From the NCBI GenBank assembly GCA_015066085.1, contig SVPA01000001.1:62001-126000 (forward strand): a stretch of DNA of 64,000 nucleotides, read 5' to 3'. A program made the translations under genes and the position numbers. Within the stretch, counting starts at the first letter, position 1, and the number at the start of each line of letters is the position of its first letter. The notes under the pieces were generated by a model that saw only the letters and a list, made by a program, of their open reading frames with translations, was not told the origin of the DNA and made no database searches. This DNA comes from Oscillospiraceae bacterium (GTDB lineage: Bacteria > Bacillota > Clostridia > Oscillospirales > Acutalibacteraceae). Of this stretch, positions 1 through 8,594 are shown piece after piece.

Positions 1-832
1 GTTTATATCTTAAGCAAACATCGTTATACTTGCCTGTTTCAAAGTCGAACCCAACGCCTACGCCACCGGTAGAAAGGTTACTTGCTCCGCCTGATATTGA
101 CGCTCCAAATCTTGCAAAAGAAACTACGCAGGTCCATTCAGGCTTTTCGTAAAGACTTTGTTTAGGACTTTTTGCCATGATTACACGAAGGGTGCATTCG
201 CTTTCGGGCCAAACTGCCGCCAGTTCGCTATGTTGTTTAGCGTATTCGGTGATAACATAGTTTCGCATTGCGTTACGAATTTCAACAACACGGTCAATAT
301 TTATTTGCTTATTATTTTCGTAGAGATTTTCGCCCTTGAGTTCAAGTTTTATAAAACCAAGCCCACCCGAAGTTCCCGAATTAGGCTTCATTGCGAGTAT
401 ACCTTCGCGTTTTAAAAGATTTAACAGGAAGTCTTCATTTTTTTCAATATCATCCGGAGCGTCCATCAAATAGGTAAAACTTCCGTCATTTTCAACATAA
501 ACATAATATTTTGGCATTGTGCTTTCACAGCCGTTACTATTAAGCACATATTTAAGTGTTGTTTTATCCAGCCACTTTAAAAAGTGATTATTAAGAGGAT
601 GAAGCATAAAATATCCAAAATCAGGAACATAGTTTTTATAATTTTCTTCAGTTAGTCCATAAAGAGTAATGCGCCCGGGGTAGAAGCCCTTTGATAATGC
701 CCACTCGGCTTGTTCTCTGCTTACGGGAAACGCCTTTTCATCATCGGAAAGTTTTTTTACAAACATTTTTGACCATCTAAAGTCCATTCCAAGAGCACGA
801 ACCTCTTCGAGCAGTTTATCGTAATTAGTCAT
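1..832 (-). CDS. ATP-grasp protein, sugar-transfer-associated type (3' end cut off by window)
   Basis: The reading frame is open from ATG 832 to the window edge (277 codons), so the C-terminus is missing. A GAGGT ribosome binding site lies 6 nt before the ATG. The visible protein has a glycine-rich loop (KPNSGTSGGLGF) after a stretch that gives the ATP-grasp beta fold, and later SFARFGASISGGASNLSTGG followed by GVGFDFETGKY. This pattern resembles the sugar-transfer-associated ATP-grasp family, often found in surface-polysaccharide loci, where an ATP-dependent carboxylate-amine ligation is presumed. It begins 13 nt after the LysR stop, so the two are probably cotranscribed. The substrate cannot be read from the sequence. 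Family assignment is by eye. Confidence 0.7.
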   Translation of the reverse strand, partial: MTNYDKLLEEVRALGMDFRWSKMFVKKLSDDEKAFPVSREQAEWALSKGFYPGRITLYGLTEENYKNYVPDFGYFMLHPLNNHFLKWLDKTTLKYVLNSNGCESTMPKYYVYVENDGSFTYLMDAPDDIEKNEDFLLNLLKREGILAMKPNSGTSGGLGFIKLELKGENLYENNKQINIDRVVEIRNAMRNYVITEYAKQHSELAAVWPESECTLRVIMAKSPKQSLYEKPEWTCVVSFARFGASISGGASNLSTGGVGVGFDFETGKYNDVCLRYK

Positions 833-845
833 TTATATACCTCGT

Positions 846-1733
846 TTATGTATTTTTGAGAAGATTTATTGCATGGGCAGTATATTTCGTAAGATATGCG
901 CCTTTTTTGGTTACTATTGCAGGTTTTCTAACCGAATCTACAGTTTCAAGCGGAAAAAGAGAAACATTTTTTGCCTTTATGTTTTCCGCAAAACTCATTG
1001 GAACAACCGTTGCGCCTACCCCAGTCTGAGCAAGGTTCCAAGCCGTTGTGATTCCATTTACCTCCAGCACAATATTAAGATTTGCGTTTTCGTTTGCGCA
1101 AAGTTTATTGAGCATTTGGCGAAGTTCCTGAGTTTTGCTAAGCGCTATAAAGGGAAAGGGTTCTATACTTTTAAGGGTTGGTTTTTCTATTTGGCTTCGT
1201 TTTAATCTTTGAGCAATATTCTTAGGCACAACCAAAACAAGTTTTTCTTCCTTTAAAGGAATTACGTCGAGCAAAGTATCGTCAAAAGGTTGGTTTATTA
1301 TAGCGAGGTCAACCTTTCCGTCAACCGCAAGTTTGTGAAGTTCGGCACTTGTCGTTTCTTTAAGCACAATTTCGAGCCCCTTAAACTTTTCACGGAGTTT
1401 TAAAATTGTTTCATTTAGAAAATAGGTTGCCCTAAAGGGAGAGATTCCAATAATAAGCCGCCCCTTATTCCCTTTTTTAAATTCGTCTGCGATACTTTGA
1501 AGTTGCGACTGACTATAAAGCATTTCTTTTGAGCGCTTTACAATTTCCTCTCCCGCAGGGGTCAAGGTAAAAGGGACGGTGGAGCGGTTAAATAGGGTTA
1601 TTCCAAGTTCTTTTTCGATAGAAATTATTTGTTTGCTGATAGCGGGTTGACTAATTCCGAGTTTCTCAGCAGCCGAAGAAAAACTTAAAGTTTCTGCCAA
1701 AACAACTATGTAATTCATTTGCCTGAAATTCAT
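846..1733 (-). CDS. LysR-family transcriptional regulator
   Basis: This 295-aa protein has the usual LysR length. Its N-terminal winged helix-turn-helix is clear at about residues 15-50 (FSSAAEKLGISQPAISKQI, then EKELGITLFNR). A periplasmic-binding-like effector domain follows (about 90-290). The start ATG at 1733 has AGGAGGG 7 nt upstream. LysR proteins usually bind divergent promoters, here the 178-bp gap shared with the TRAP-like permease, so that permease is the most likely target. The gene also appears to head a two-gene operon with the ATP-grasp gene. The inducer is not predictable. Confidence 0.93.
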   Translation of the reverse strand: MNFRQMNYIVVLAETLSFSSAAEKLGISQPAISKQIISIEKELGITLFNRSTVPFTLTPAGEEIVKRSKEMLYSQSQLQSIADEFKKGNKGRLIIGISPFRATYFLNETILKLREKFKGLEIVLKETTSAELHKLAVDGKVDLAIINQPFDDTLLDVIPLKEEKLVLVVPKNIAQRLKRSQIEKPTLKSIEPFPFIALSKTQELRQMLNKLCANENANLNIVLEVNGITTAWNLAQTGVGATVVPMSFAENIKAKNVSLFPLETVDSVRKPAIVTKKGAYLTKYTAHAINLLKNT

Positions 1734-1763
1734 AGGTCAACCCTCCTTTGCATTCGCCTTAAT

Positions 1764-1792
1764 ATTATAACATATAAACAAAATAAATTCAA
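1764..1792 (-). promoter_or_regulatory. Sigma-A promoter of the lysR gene
   Basis: On the minus strand TTGAAT (1792-1787) and TATAAT (1769-1764) are separated by exactly 17 nt, about 30 nt before the start codon. Confidence 0.75.
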
Positions 1793-1852
1793 TATGTTTT
1801 TTTATTATATATTATATATATGGTTTGATTTTTCGGGCACAAAATAAGGCTA

Positions 1853-1881
1853 TTGACAAACCTGAAAAAACGGGTTATAAT
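1853..1881 (+). promoter_or_regulatory. Sigma-A promoter of the TRAP-like permease
   Basis: TTGACA (1853-1858) and TATAAT (1876-1881) are 17 nt apart. The spacer contains an AACC-N10-GGTT inverted repeat, a possible site for the divergently encoded LysR protein. Confidence 0.85.
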
Positions 1882-1923
1882 ATAACTTAAAGGTAATATA
1901 TTCTATAACTTTTGGAGGTTGTT

Positions 1924-3285
1924 ATGCCTGTAACTTTTATTTATTTAGGTGTGCTGTTAGCCGTTATTTGTATTTGGTTTTTAGCCTTTAAAAGACCAAT
2001 TTACGAGGCCGTTTTCTTAGGTTTTATCGCTCTGCTTATTATTACGGGAACCTGGAAAAACGTTCCGACATACATAAACGACGGCCTTTCAAGTTCTCTG
2101 ATTTATTCAATGGTTGCCTTTGTTGCTATGTCGGTAGTAATGACTAAAACAAAGGTTATTGACGGAAGCGTTGCAATTATTCTTTCTCTTCTCGGTAAAA
2201 TACCCGGCGGAGCAGGTTACGCTTCTGTTATTGCAAGTTCCTTTATGGGCGCACTTTCGGGAAGCGGTCCCGGAAACGTTATGGCAACGGGAGCAATTAC
2301 CATTCCCGCAATGAAGCGTTCGGGCTTTCCCGCAGAACTCGCGGCTAATGTTGAAAGTAACTCAAGTTATCTTGGCAACATGATTCCCCCTTCTTCTAAC
2401 ATAGTAGCGGCTCTTGGCGCTTTTGTTGCACTTTATGGAGAAGAATCACTTACCCAGGGTCAGTTTTGGATTATTCTATGGGGCATTTCGCTTTGGTTCG
2501 TTTTAGAAAAACTTCTTTTAGTTTTCATTTTTTGCAAGGTTTACAAAATAAAACCAATAGCAAAAGAAGACCGCCCGAAACTTTCTCTTGTAATAAAGGA
2601 GTCTTGGCAAGGGCTTTTTCTTCCCGTTATCATTCTTGCTCCCTTTGTTCTGGATTACCTTTTTAAAGACGGCTTTTTTACTCTTCGTCTTGGTGCGCAG
2701 GGGGCAAACTACCTTTCAAAGAGTCTGATTCTGTTTATTGCGGGTATTGCAACCCTTTTTGCCTGTCTTATTGTAAAGGATAAAAAATTAGTCACTCCAA
2801 ACGCTCTTGCAAGAACCTTTGCGTCAAGCGTTAAAACAATCGCCCCCGCTATTGCGGTTTGCATTTTCGGGTATATGATTGGCTCAATGTTTAGCGACCT
2901 AAACATTGCATCAGATATGGAAAACTTTATTATTTCGATGGACTTTTCTAAAATCGGAATGGTTCTTTTCACTTGTATTTTAACCTGTTTTTTAGGTATG
3001 GTAATCCCCGGCTCATCTCTTGTCGTAATATTTGGACCTGTTTTCATTTCAACCCTTGCAAGTGTTGGAGTAAACCCCGTTCTTGCGGCGGCTATGTTGC
3101 CTTGTATATGCGGTGTTATGTGCGGAATAACCCCACCTCTTGCGCTCGGACTTTATGCAGGAATGTCACTTGCCGAATCCGACTTTGGCAAAACGGTTAA
3201 GAACGACCTTTGGTGGGTGTTTGCTCACTTTATTCTTGAAGTGGTTGTTTTAATGGGCTGGCTTCCTATTTTAGGTTTAGTGTAG
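1924..3285 (+). CDS. TRAP-type large permease subunit (DctM-like)
   Basis: This very hydrophobic 453-aa protein has about 11-12 membrane segments and the glycine/serine-rich hairpin typical of DctM-family permeases (FMGALSGSGPGNVMATGAIT at about residues 112-131, and a second IPGSSLVVIFGP motif near 365). TRAP transporters move organic acids, normally using a solute-binding protein and a small Q subunit with a Na+ gradient. I chose ATG 1924 because GGAGG at 1914-1918 precedes it by 5 nt; an upstream TTG overlaps that site. No solute-binding protein is encoded nearby, and the only partner is the 91-aa protein 8 nt downstream. A related ion-transporter family is possible. Confidence 0.8.
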   Translation: MPVTFIYLGVLLAVICIWFLAFKRPIYEAVFLGFIALLIITGTWKNVPTYINDGLSSSLIYSMVAFVAMSVVMTKTKVIDGSVAIILSLLGKIPGGAGYASVIASSFMGALSGSGPGNVMATGAITIPAMKRSGFPAELAANVESNSSYLGNMIPPSSNIVAALGAFVALYGEESLTQGQFWIILWGISLWFVLEKLLLVFIFCKVYKIKPIAKEDRPKLSLVIKESWQGLFLPVIILAPFVLDYLFKDGFFTLRLGAQGANYLSKSLILFIAGIATLFACLIVKDKKLVTPNALARTFASSVKTIAPAIAVCIFGYMIGSMFSDLNIASDMENFIISMDFSKIGMVLFTCILTCFLGMVIPGSSLVVIFGPVFISTLASVGVNPVLAAAMLPCICGVMCGITPPLALGLYAGMSLAESDFGKTVKNDLWWVFAHFILEVVVLMGWLPILGLV

Positions 3286-3293
3286 GTGATTTT

Positions 3294-3569
3294 ATGAAAA
3301 AAATTATTAAAAAGATAGCAAACATAATGAAACTTATTTTCGGATATCTGATAATGATAATCTTATTTGTCGGTGGATTTACCTTTTTTGGTTATCTTGT
3401 TGCGCTGATTGTCGGTGGCGATGTTGCAGCAATTATTTGCGAAGTAATATATAAACACATCTTCCCCGTTTTAATTTACACCGCCTCGGGCTCGGTTTTA
3501 CTCGGGTTAGTGGCCATGTATTTATCGGGAGAAACGGCACTTACTTCTTCGAAAAAGAAAAAAGACTGA
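3294..3569 (+). CDS. Small two-helix membrane protein, possible permease partner
   Basis: This is a 91-aa protein with a lysine-rich N-terminus, two predicted membrane helices (about residues 12-40 and 52-78) and a KKKK-rich C-terminus, so both ends are probably cytoplasmic. It starts 8 nt after the permease stop with AGGTGA as ribosome binding site, so it is cotranscribed and likely made in step with the permease. A normal TRAP small subunit has four helices and about 160 residues; this one would be about half that. I recognise no named family. A role as a reduced Q-like subunit is inference from position only. Confidence 0.75.
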   Translation: MKKIIKKIANIMKLIFGYLIMIILFVGGFTFFGYLVALIVGGDVAAIICEVIYKHIFPVLIYTASGSVLLGLVAMYLSGETALTSSKKKKD

Positions 3570-3592
3570 TTCATTCGAATCAGTCTTTTTTG
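3561..3592. terminator. Bidirectional terminator
   Basis: A 12-bp stem (AAAGACTGATTC / GAATCAGTCTTT) with a 4-nt loop is flanked by A and T runs. It sits between two converging genes, overlaps the small membrane protein's stop codon, and can serve both strands. Confidence 0.9.
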
Positions 3593-3593
3593 T

Positions 3594-4727
3594 TTAAAAA
3601 CAACTTTTTATGGTTTCAATAACCAAATCTTGTTCTTCCTCGGTCATTTTGATATCTGACGGGAGACAAAGTCCTCTTGCGAAGATATCTTCATTTACAG
3701 AAGTACCGTCTACCGTAATATAGTCACAGTCAGCGAACACGGGTTGCATATGCATAGGTTTCCAGATAGGACGGGATTCTGCATCTACCTCTTTAAGTTT
3801 CTCATATACATACATTGGGTCCACACCGCAATCTTTGTCTATAAGCATACAGGAAAGCCAGAAATTAGGCTTTGTGTAGTCAAGATAAGGATTCATTTTA
3901 ACCGGAAGGTCTTTGAGCCCCTCTTCATAACGACGGTAAATTTTCTCCTTAAGGTCGCGGTGACTATCAAGATGTTTAAGTTGACCTCTGCCGACACCGG
4001 CAACAATATTGGACATTCGGTAGTTGTAACCGATTTCCTCATGCTGATACCAAGGGGCAGGTTCGCGCGACTGGGTTGCCCAGAAAAGAGCCTTGTTTCT
4101 TGAGGCTATATCATCGGTTATAAGCATTCCGCCGCCCGAAGTAGTGATTATTTTATTACCATTAAAACTTATTACACTATATTTTCCGAAAACACCGCAG
4201 TTTTCACCTTTGTATGTAGAGGCAAACGCCTCGGCAGCATCTTCAATCAGAATTGCATTATGTTTTTTACAAATTTTTAAGATTTCGTCCATCTTTGCGG
4301 GGGTTCCGTAAAGGTGAGCAAGCATTACAACCTTCGCCTGAGGATATTTTTTGAAAGCCTTTTCAAGCGCTTTGGGGTCCATATTCCAGGTTTCTCGCTC
4401 ACTGTCAACAAAGACCTGTACACCGCCTTCATAACTTATTGGGTTGACAGTAGCCGAAAAGGTCAGGTCAGAGCAAAGAACAATATCGCCCGGTTTAACA
4501 CCGGCGAGTTTAACCGCTAAATGAAGCGCGGCCGTTCCCGAACACAGACAAAGAGTACTTAATTTCTTTTTTGACGAAAGATACTCTGCCGTTTCTTCCT
4601 CAAAACTGTCACAGTTGAAGCCCAGCGGAGCAATCCAGTTTCGGTCAAAAGCCTCCTTGATAAAATCCATCTCATTTCCATGCATTGTAGGCGAGGCTAG
4701 AAAAATTTTTTTATGCGGTGTCTTCAT
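3594..4727 (-). CDS. DegT/DnrJ/EryC1/StrS-type sugar aminotransferase
   Basis: This 377-aa PLP enzyme belongs to the nucleotide-sugar aminotransferase family, which transfers an amino group from glutamate to a keto-sugar nucleotide for surface glycans. Visible signs are CSGTAALHLA near the PLP phosphate site, EDAAEAFAS, and the cofactor lysine in SFNGNKIITTSGGGM (about residue 190). The overall pattern is close to EpsN/PglE-type enzymes. AAAGG lies 6 nt before ATG 4727. It stands alone between a terminator and a 390-bp gap, with no glycosyltransferases beside it, though the ATP-grasp gene at the left edge also points to glycan assembly. Confidence 0.88.
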   Translation of the reverse strand: MKTPHKKIFLASPTMHGNEMDFIKEAFDRNWIAPLGFNCDSFEEETAEYLSSKKKLSTLCLCSGTAALHLAVKLAGVKPGDIVLCSDLTFSATVNPISYEGGVQVFVDSERETWNMDPKALEKAFKKYPQAKVVMLAHLYGTPAKMDEILKICKKHNAILIEDAAEAFASTYKGENCGVFGKYSVISFNGNKIITTSGGGMLITDDIASRNKALFWATQSREPAPWYQHEEIGYNYRMSNIVAGVGRGQLKHLDSHRDLKEKIYRRYEEGLKDLPVKMNPYLDYTKPNFWLSCMLIDKDCGVDPMYVYEKLKEVDAESRPIWKPMHMQPVFADCDYITVDGTSVNEDIFARGLCLPSDIKMTEEEQDLVIETIKSCF

Positions 4728-5066
4728 AAATTACCTTTCCATCTGTTTTTTATTCGCATTTTGCGAACGCCTGAGAAGATTACAAACGCCGACTAAACGC
4801 TCTGCAAAAAAAGGACAAGAGCGAAGCCTTAAAGCCGAGTTTTGCATATTAAAGAAGTTTTTTAGGAGCGAAAAAATTGCGACGTGTAAATAAGTCTTGT
4901 CATTATTGTACTTTAATTTTTTAACTTTTAAATAAGTTTTGTAGATTTTACCGTATGATTTATATGAACATATATAAATATAATACTATATACAAAATAA
5001 AAAATCAACAGTTTTCTCTTCTCAAATTATGAAATTTTCAGTAAACTTTAAAACCGATGTTTTTTG
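4728..5066. other. Intergenic stretch without a recognisable gene
   Basis: The gap between the aminotransferase and trxB is unusually long for this window. It is A+T rich towards trxB. There is a small TTCGC-loop-GCGAA inverted repeat near 4754-4767, but no T-run, no plausible start site with a ribosome binding site, and no RNA gene that I can recognise. Confidence 0.5.
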
Positions 5067-5117
5067 TTGACAAAAAAGGAAAAAAGTGACACACTATAAT
5101 CGAAGGATGTGACTCTT

Positions 5118-6050
5118 GTGAACAATACCGACAATACGATTTATGATGTTGCCATTATCGGCGGAGGACCTGCAGGATATTCTGCCGCGCTATACTGTGC
5201 CAGGGCGGGTCTTAAAACCGTAACGGTTGAAAAGATGTCGGCAGGCGGACAAATGGCTCTGACCGATATTATCGAAAATTATCCGGGATTTGATGAAGGA
5301 ATCGACGGATTTGCGCTTGGAATTAAGATGCAACAAGGGGCGGAGAAATTCGGAGCCCAGACAATTTTTGGAGAGGTTGTTTCGGTTCAACTCGACGCCG
5401 GAATAAAAAAACTTATTACCGACTCGCAAACAATTTTTTCTAAAACCGTTATTGTTGCTACGGGGGCCGACCCGAAGCCTCTCGGTATTGAGGGCGAAAA
5501 CGAATTTACAGGCCGAGGAGTGCATTACTGCGCACACTGTGACGGACGGTTTTATAAGGGTAAAACCGTTGCGGTTATAGGGGGCGGAAACTCCGCTGTA
5601 TCGGACGCAATTTATCTTTCAAATCTTGCCGAAAAAGTGTATCTTATACACCGAAGAGATACACTCAGAGCGTCAAAGATATATCACGGTTTAATAGATA
5701 AAAACGAAAAAATTGAGTTTCTTAAAAACAGCCGTCTTACCGAGTTTATTTCTAACGGTAAAATAAGCGGAGCAATAATTGAAAATACCCTTTCGGGCGA
5801 GAAGACAAAACTAAACTGTGACGGCATTTTTATCAGCATTGGAAGACAGCCTTGCACCGAAATTTTCAAAGAGCAACTATCAGTTGACCTTCAAGGATAC
5901 ATTATTGCCGACGAAACGACCAAAACGAGTATTGACGGCGTGTTTGCTGCGGGAGATTGCAGAACAAAGGCTTTCAGACAGATTGTTACCGCCGTTTCGG
6001 ACGGGGCAGTTGCCTCCCATTTTGCAGAAGAATATTTAGCACAAAATTAA
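5118..6050 (+). CDS. trxB: Thioredoxin reductase
   Basis: This 310-aa flavoprotein transfers electrons from NADPH to thioredoxin. It has the FAD-binding GGGPAGYSAAL motif near the N-terminus, the redox pair C138-A-H-C141, the second nucleotide-binding motif GGGNSAVSDA and the C-terminal AAGDCR FAD motif. Length fits the family. I place the start at GTG 5118: AAGGATGTGA (5103-5112) is a near-perfect ribosome binding site 5 nt upstream, and an in-frame GTG at 5109 lies inside that site. TTGACA at 5067 and TATAAT at 5095 are 22 nt apart, too far for a normal promoter. No thioredoxin gene is adjacent. Confidence 0.94.
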   Translation: MNNTDNTIYDVAIIGGGPAGYSAALYCARAGLKTVTVEKMSAGGQMALTDIIENYPGFDEGIDGFALGIKMQQGAEKFGAQTIFGEVVSVQLDAGIKKLITDSQTIFSKTVIVATGADPKPLGIEGENEFTGRGVHYCAHCDGRFYKGKTVAVIGGGNSAVSDAIYLSNLAEKVYLIHRRDTLRASKIYHGLIDKNEKIEFLKNSRLTEFISNGKISGAIIENTLSGEKTKLNCDGIFISIGRQPCTEIFKEQLSVDLQGYIIADETTKTSIDGVFAAGDCRTKAFRQIVTAVSDGAVASHFAEEYLAQN

Positions 6051-6082
6051 AAAAGATGCACTCGTCGAGTGCATCTTTTTGT
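6051..6082. terminator. Bidirectional terminator between trxB and purC
   Basis: A 12-bp stem (AAAAGATGCACT / AGTGCATCTTTT) with a 5-nt loop is flanked by A and T runs and lies between converging genes. Confidence 0.9.
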
Positions 6083-6085
6083 TTT

Positions 6086-6769
6086 TTATCTATTATTGAT
6101 AAGTTTTGTAAGAGTAGTGGGGTCAACGATTTTTCCGTCCTTATAAACACGCATATTGCCCGAAGCAATTTCGTCAATAAGGATAACCTCGTTATTGTTA
6201 TAGCCAAACTCAAACTTAATATCCCAAAGGTCAAGACCGATAGACTTAAGGTCGTCGGCAACAATTTTGGTAATTGCAAGGGTTTGAGCCTTCATGCTTT
6301 CAAACATTTCAGGGCTCATAACGCCAAGAGCAGCAAGGCCTTCACCTGTAACAAGGGGGTCGCCCAAAGCGTCGTTTTTAAAGGTGCATTCAACATATCC
6401 ACCCTCGAGAACGGTACCGTCTTTAATATATTCACCATATCTGCGAACGAAACTTCCGGTAGCAACTAAACGGCAGATAACCTCAAGACCGTGACCGAAA
6501 ACAGTAGCGGGGAGAACCTCCATAGTAGCATCATCAATATTTGCAGAAACATAGTGGGTTTTAATTCCTGCTTTTTTGAGAAGTTCGAAATAGTGAATAG
6601 AAGAAATAAGATTTGCTTTTCCGATTCCCTCAATAGTAAGACCTACCGAATTTTCGCCCGGGTCAAAAACGCCGTCTTTACCGGTGCAATCATCCTTGAA
6701 TTTAAGCATTACATTGCCGTTTTCAAGAGAGTAGACGTCTTTAGTTTTTCCTTCATATATTTTTTTCAT
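6086..6769 (-). CDS. purC: SAICAR synthetase (purine biosynthesis)
   Basis: PurC condenses CAIR with aspartate using ATP to give SAICAR. The 227-aa protein matches the compact bacterial form: YEGKTKDVY at the N-terminus, the VRRYGEY segment, and the C-terminal WDIKFEFGY and [11 protein letters not shown] signature. A GAAGGAGCGAAT ribosome binding site precedes the ATG. Unlike in many Firmicutes it is not in a pur operon; its neighbours are unrelated and it has its own promoter and terminator. Confidence 0.96.
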   Translation of the reverse strand: MKKIYEGKTKDVYSLENGNVMLKFKDDCTGKDGVFDPGENSVGLTIEGIGKANLISSIHYFELLKKAGIKTHYVSANIDDATMEVLPATVFGHGLEVICRLVATGSFVRRYGEYIKDGTVLEGGYVECTFKNDALGDPLVTGEGLAALGVMSPEMFESMKAQTLAITKIVADDLKSIGLDLWDIKFEFGYNNNEVILIDEIASGNMRVYKDGKIVDPTTLTKLINNR

Positions 6770-6808
6770 ATTATTCGCTCCTTCAAAGCAATAAAAATTA
6801 CGAGAGTA

Positions 6809-6837
6809 ATTATATCACAACTTTTTGTCTATGAAAA
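6809..6837 (-). promoter_or_regulatory. Probable purC promoter
   Basis: On the minus strand TTTTCA (6837-6832) and TATAAT (6814-6809) are 17 nt apart. An ATTAC-N4-GTAAT inverted repeat (6797-6810) overlaps the -10 end and could be an operator. Confidence 0.6.
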
Positions 6838-6875
6838 GAATTTTTTTCAATTTTATAAAAACTAAATAAAACTTT

Positions 6876-6905
6876 AATAAAAATTGACTCTAAACATAGT
6901 CAATA
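6876..6905 (-). terminator. Terminator of the pduL-hemW-phosphatase operon
   Basis: On the minus strand ATTGACT and AGTCAAT pair around an 8-nt loop and are followed by a T-rich run. The stem includes the last codons of the phosphatase gene. It is shorter than the other terminators here. Confidence 0.6.
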
Positions 6906-7492
6906 ACTTCAACAATTCCGCTTGAATGGTAAAGCGACGGGGTTACAAGAAGCGAAAAACCGCTTCCTGCAGAGCAGGTCCATTCAACCATACTTTTTCT
7001 CGGCACCGCACAGGAAGAAAGCAACATCATAATAGCGCCGCCGTGCATAATAACGGCAGAGTGTTCTGCATTTGACGCCATCATATCCCTTACAATTTCA
7101 TTAAGCCCTATACAAAGGCGTTTTGCAAAATCGGTATTATCTTCTCCGCCGGGAGCCGCAGAAATTCTTCCCGCCGCCCAGTCGGCATATCTTGGGTCTA
7201 ACTCAAGTTCGGTTGCGGTTTTACCCTCAAAATCACCAAAATCAATCTCACGAAGATTGTCTATAATCGTAATATCCTTTGACGGATAAAGGACATTTGC
7301 CGTTTGTTTGCAGCGAAGCATCGGCGAAGAGTAGACCTTATCAACCCTTGGATAATCGTTTTCACATTTAAGACGCTGAAGTTCACTAAGACCGACAGCC
7401 GCTAAAGGCATATCGGTTGAGCCGATATACTGTTGTTTAAGGTTGGCTTCGGTAAGTCCGTGGCGGATAAGATGAATTTTATAGGTTTTCAT
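6890..7492 (-). CDS. Histidine phosphatase (phosphoglycerate mutase-like)
   Basis: This 200-aa protein of the histidine phosphatase superfamily has the catalytic LIRHG motif at about residues 8-12 (phospho-accepting histidine) and HGGAI near residue 150. Substrates in the family range from phosphoglycerate to alpha-ribazole phosphate, and none can be assigned. I choose ATG 7492 because GGAG sits 6 nt upstream, inside the end of hemW. The gene overlaps hemW by 14 nt, so translation is probably coupled. Confidence 0.88.
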   Translation of the reverse strand: MKTYKIHLIRHGLTEANLKQQYIGSTDMPLAAVGLSELQRLKCENDYPRVDKVYSSPMLRCKQTANVLYPSKDITIIDNLREIDFGDFEGKTATELELDPRYADWAAGRISAAPGGEDNTDFAKRLCIGLNEIVRDMMASNAEHSAVIMHGGAIMMLLSSCAVPRKSMVEWTCSAGSGFSLLVTPSLYHSSGIVEVIDYV

Positions 7493-8594
7493 AAAGTTCT
7501 CCAATCAGTTCTAAAATAACACTATTCGAAACAAGCATACCGTTAGAAGTAAGACTGACCCTATTCGAGTTAACCTCGCAAAGTCCCATATCTTTAAAAA
7601 ACTCGGCTTTTGCTTTAAACTTTTCATTTATTTTTTGTCCGAAACGCTCCTCATATTCACTGAAAACAAGACCTCTTGAAAGACGGAGCGCCAACATAAC
7701 AAATTCTTCAGGGTCGCCCCCTTTTCCATCAGACAAGACGGAATTTCCTTTTAAAAATCCATTTAAATCAGATGGGTAGTAAAAGCGTTCCCCCTCAAAA
7801 AAAGAGTGGGCAGCGGGGCCTATTCCGATATATTCCAAACACCGCCAATAGCGGTTATTATGACGGCTCTCGTATCCGTTTTTTGCGAAGTTTGAAACCT
7901 CGTAGTGCTCATAACCCGCCTCTTTAAAGGCTCTACACATTTGAAGATATTGGTCGGCTATACTATCTTCATCGGGAAGCGGAACACCCATTTCATAAAA
8001 AGGAGTCCCCTTTTCAACCTTTAGGATATAGGCTGAAATATGCTCGGTTTTAAGGGAGAGAATATCATCAATGCTTTTTTGCAGAGAAACTGAACTGCTG
8101 AAAGGCAGTCCAATCATAATATCGGCAGAAATGTTATCAAAGCCTAAACCTCTTGCAAGGCTAACCGCCCTTTTAACATCTTCAAAATTATGCCTTCTGC
8201 CCAGCAGAACAAGTTCGCCGTCATTTGAAGATTGAACGCCAAGGGAAATTCGGTTGACACCAAGTTTTTTTGCTAAGGCAAGAAAATCCCCCGTTGCATC
8301 TTTAGGGTTCACTTCAATCGTAATTTCGGCATCACTTTGTAAATTAAAGTTTTCCTTTGCAGCACAAATTAAAGCCGAAAGTTCATCAGGCTTTAAGAGA
8401 GACGGGGTTCCGCCGCCTATATAAAGAGTGTCAATGGGGCGTGCTGTGCGCTCGCCCCATTTTACTAACTCTTCTGAAATTCGGTTTATATACTCACCCT
8501 CTTGCCCGTTTGGTACAACCGAGTAAAAATTACAATAGTTGCACTTTCTTTCGCAAAAAGGAATATGTATATAAATTCCTAAACTATTAGTCAA
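7479..8594 (-). CDS. hemW: HemW-like radical SAM protein (heme chaperone)
   Basis: The 371-aa protein has the radical SAM cluster motif C-x3-C-x2-C (CERKCNYCNF) near residue 14, then the SAM-binding GGGTPSLL. It lacks the extra cysteine of true HemN oxidases after the third one, which fits HemW, a heme-binding chaperone, rather than coproporphyrinogen dehydrogenase. The start is TTG 8594, with GGAG 6 nt upstream. This TTG overlaps the end of pduL by 8 nt, so the two are coupled. No other heme genes are present here, so the heme role is from family knowledge. Confidence 0.9.
   Translation of the reverse strand: MTNSLGIYIHIPFCERKCNYCNFYSVVPNGQEGEYINRISEELVKWGERTARPIDTLYIGGGTPSLLKPDELSALICAAKENFNLQSDAEITIEVNPKDATGDFLALAKKLGVNRISLGVQSSNDGELVLLGRRHNFEDVKRAVSLARGLGFDNISADIMIGLPFSSSVSLQKSIDDILSLKTEHISAYILKVEKGTPFYEMGVPLPDEDSIADQYLQMCRAFKEAGYEHYEVSNFAKNGYESRHNNRYWRCLEYIGIGPAAHSFFEGERFYYPSDLNGFLKGNSVLSDGKGGDPEEFVMLALRLSRGLVFSEYEERFGQKINEKFKAKAEFFKDMGLCEVNSNRVSLTSNGMLVSNSVILELIGELYENL

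Noticed and set aside
4615..4893. 92-codon plus-strand frame reaching into the gap before trxB
   Set aside because: It starts antisense to the aminotransferase, has no ribosome binding site, and its product has no recognisable features.
5067..5100. trxB promoter TTGACA...TATAAT
   Set aside because: The spacing is 22 nt, too long for a standard sigma-A promoter. I do not list it as a feature.
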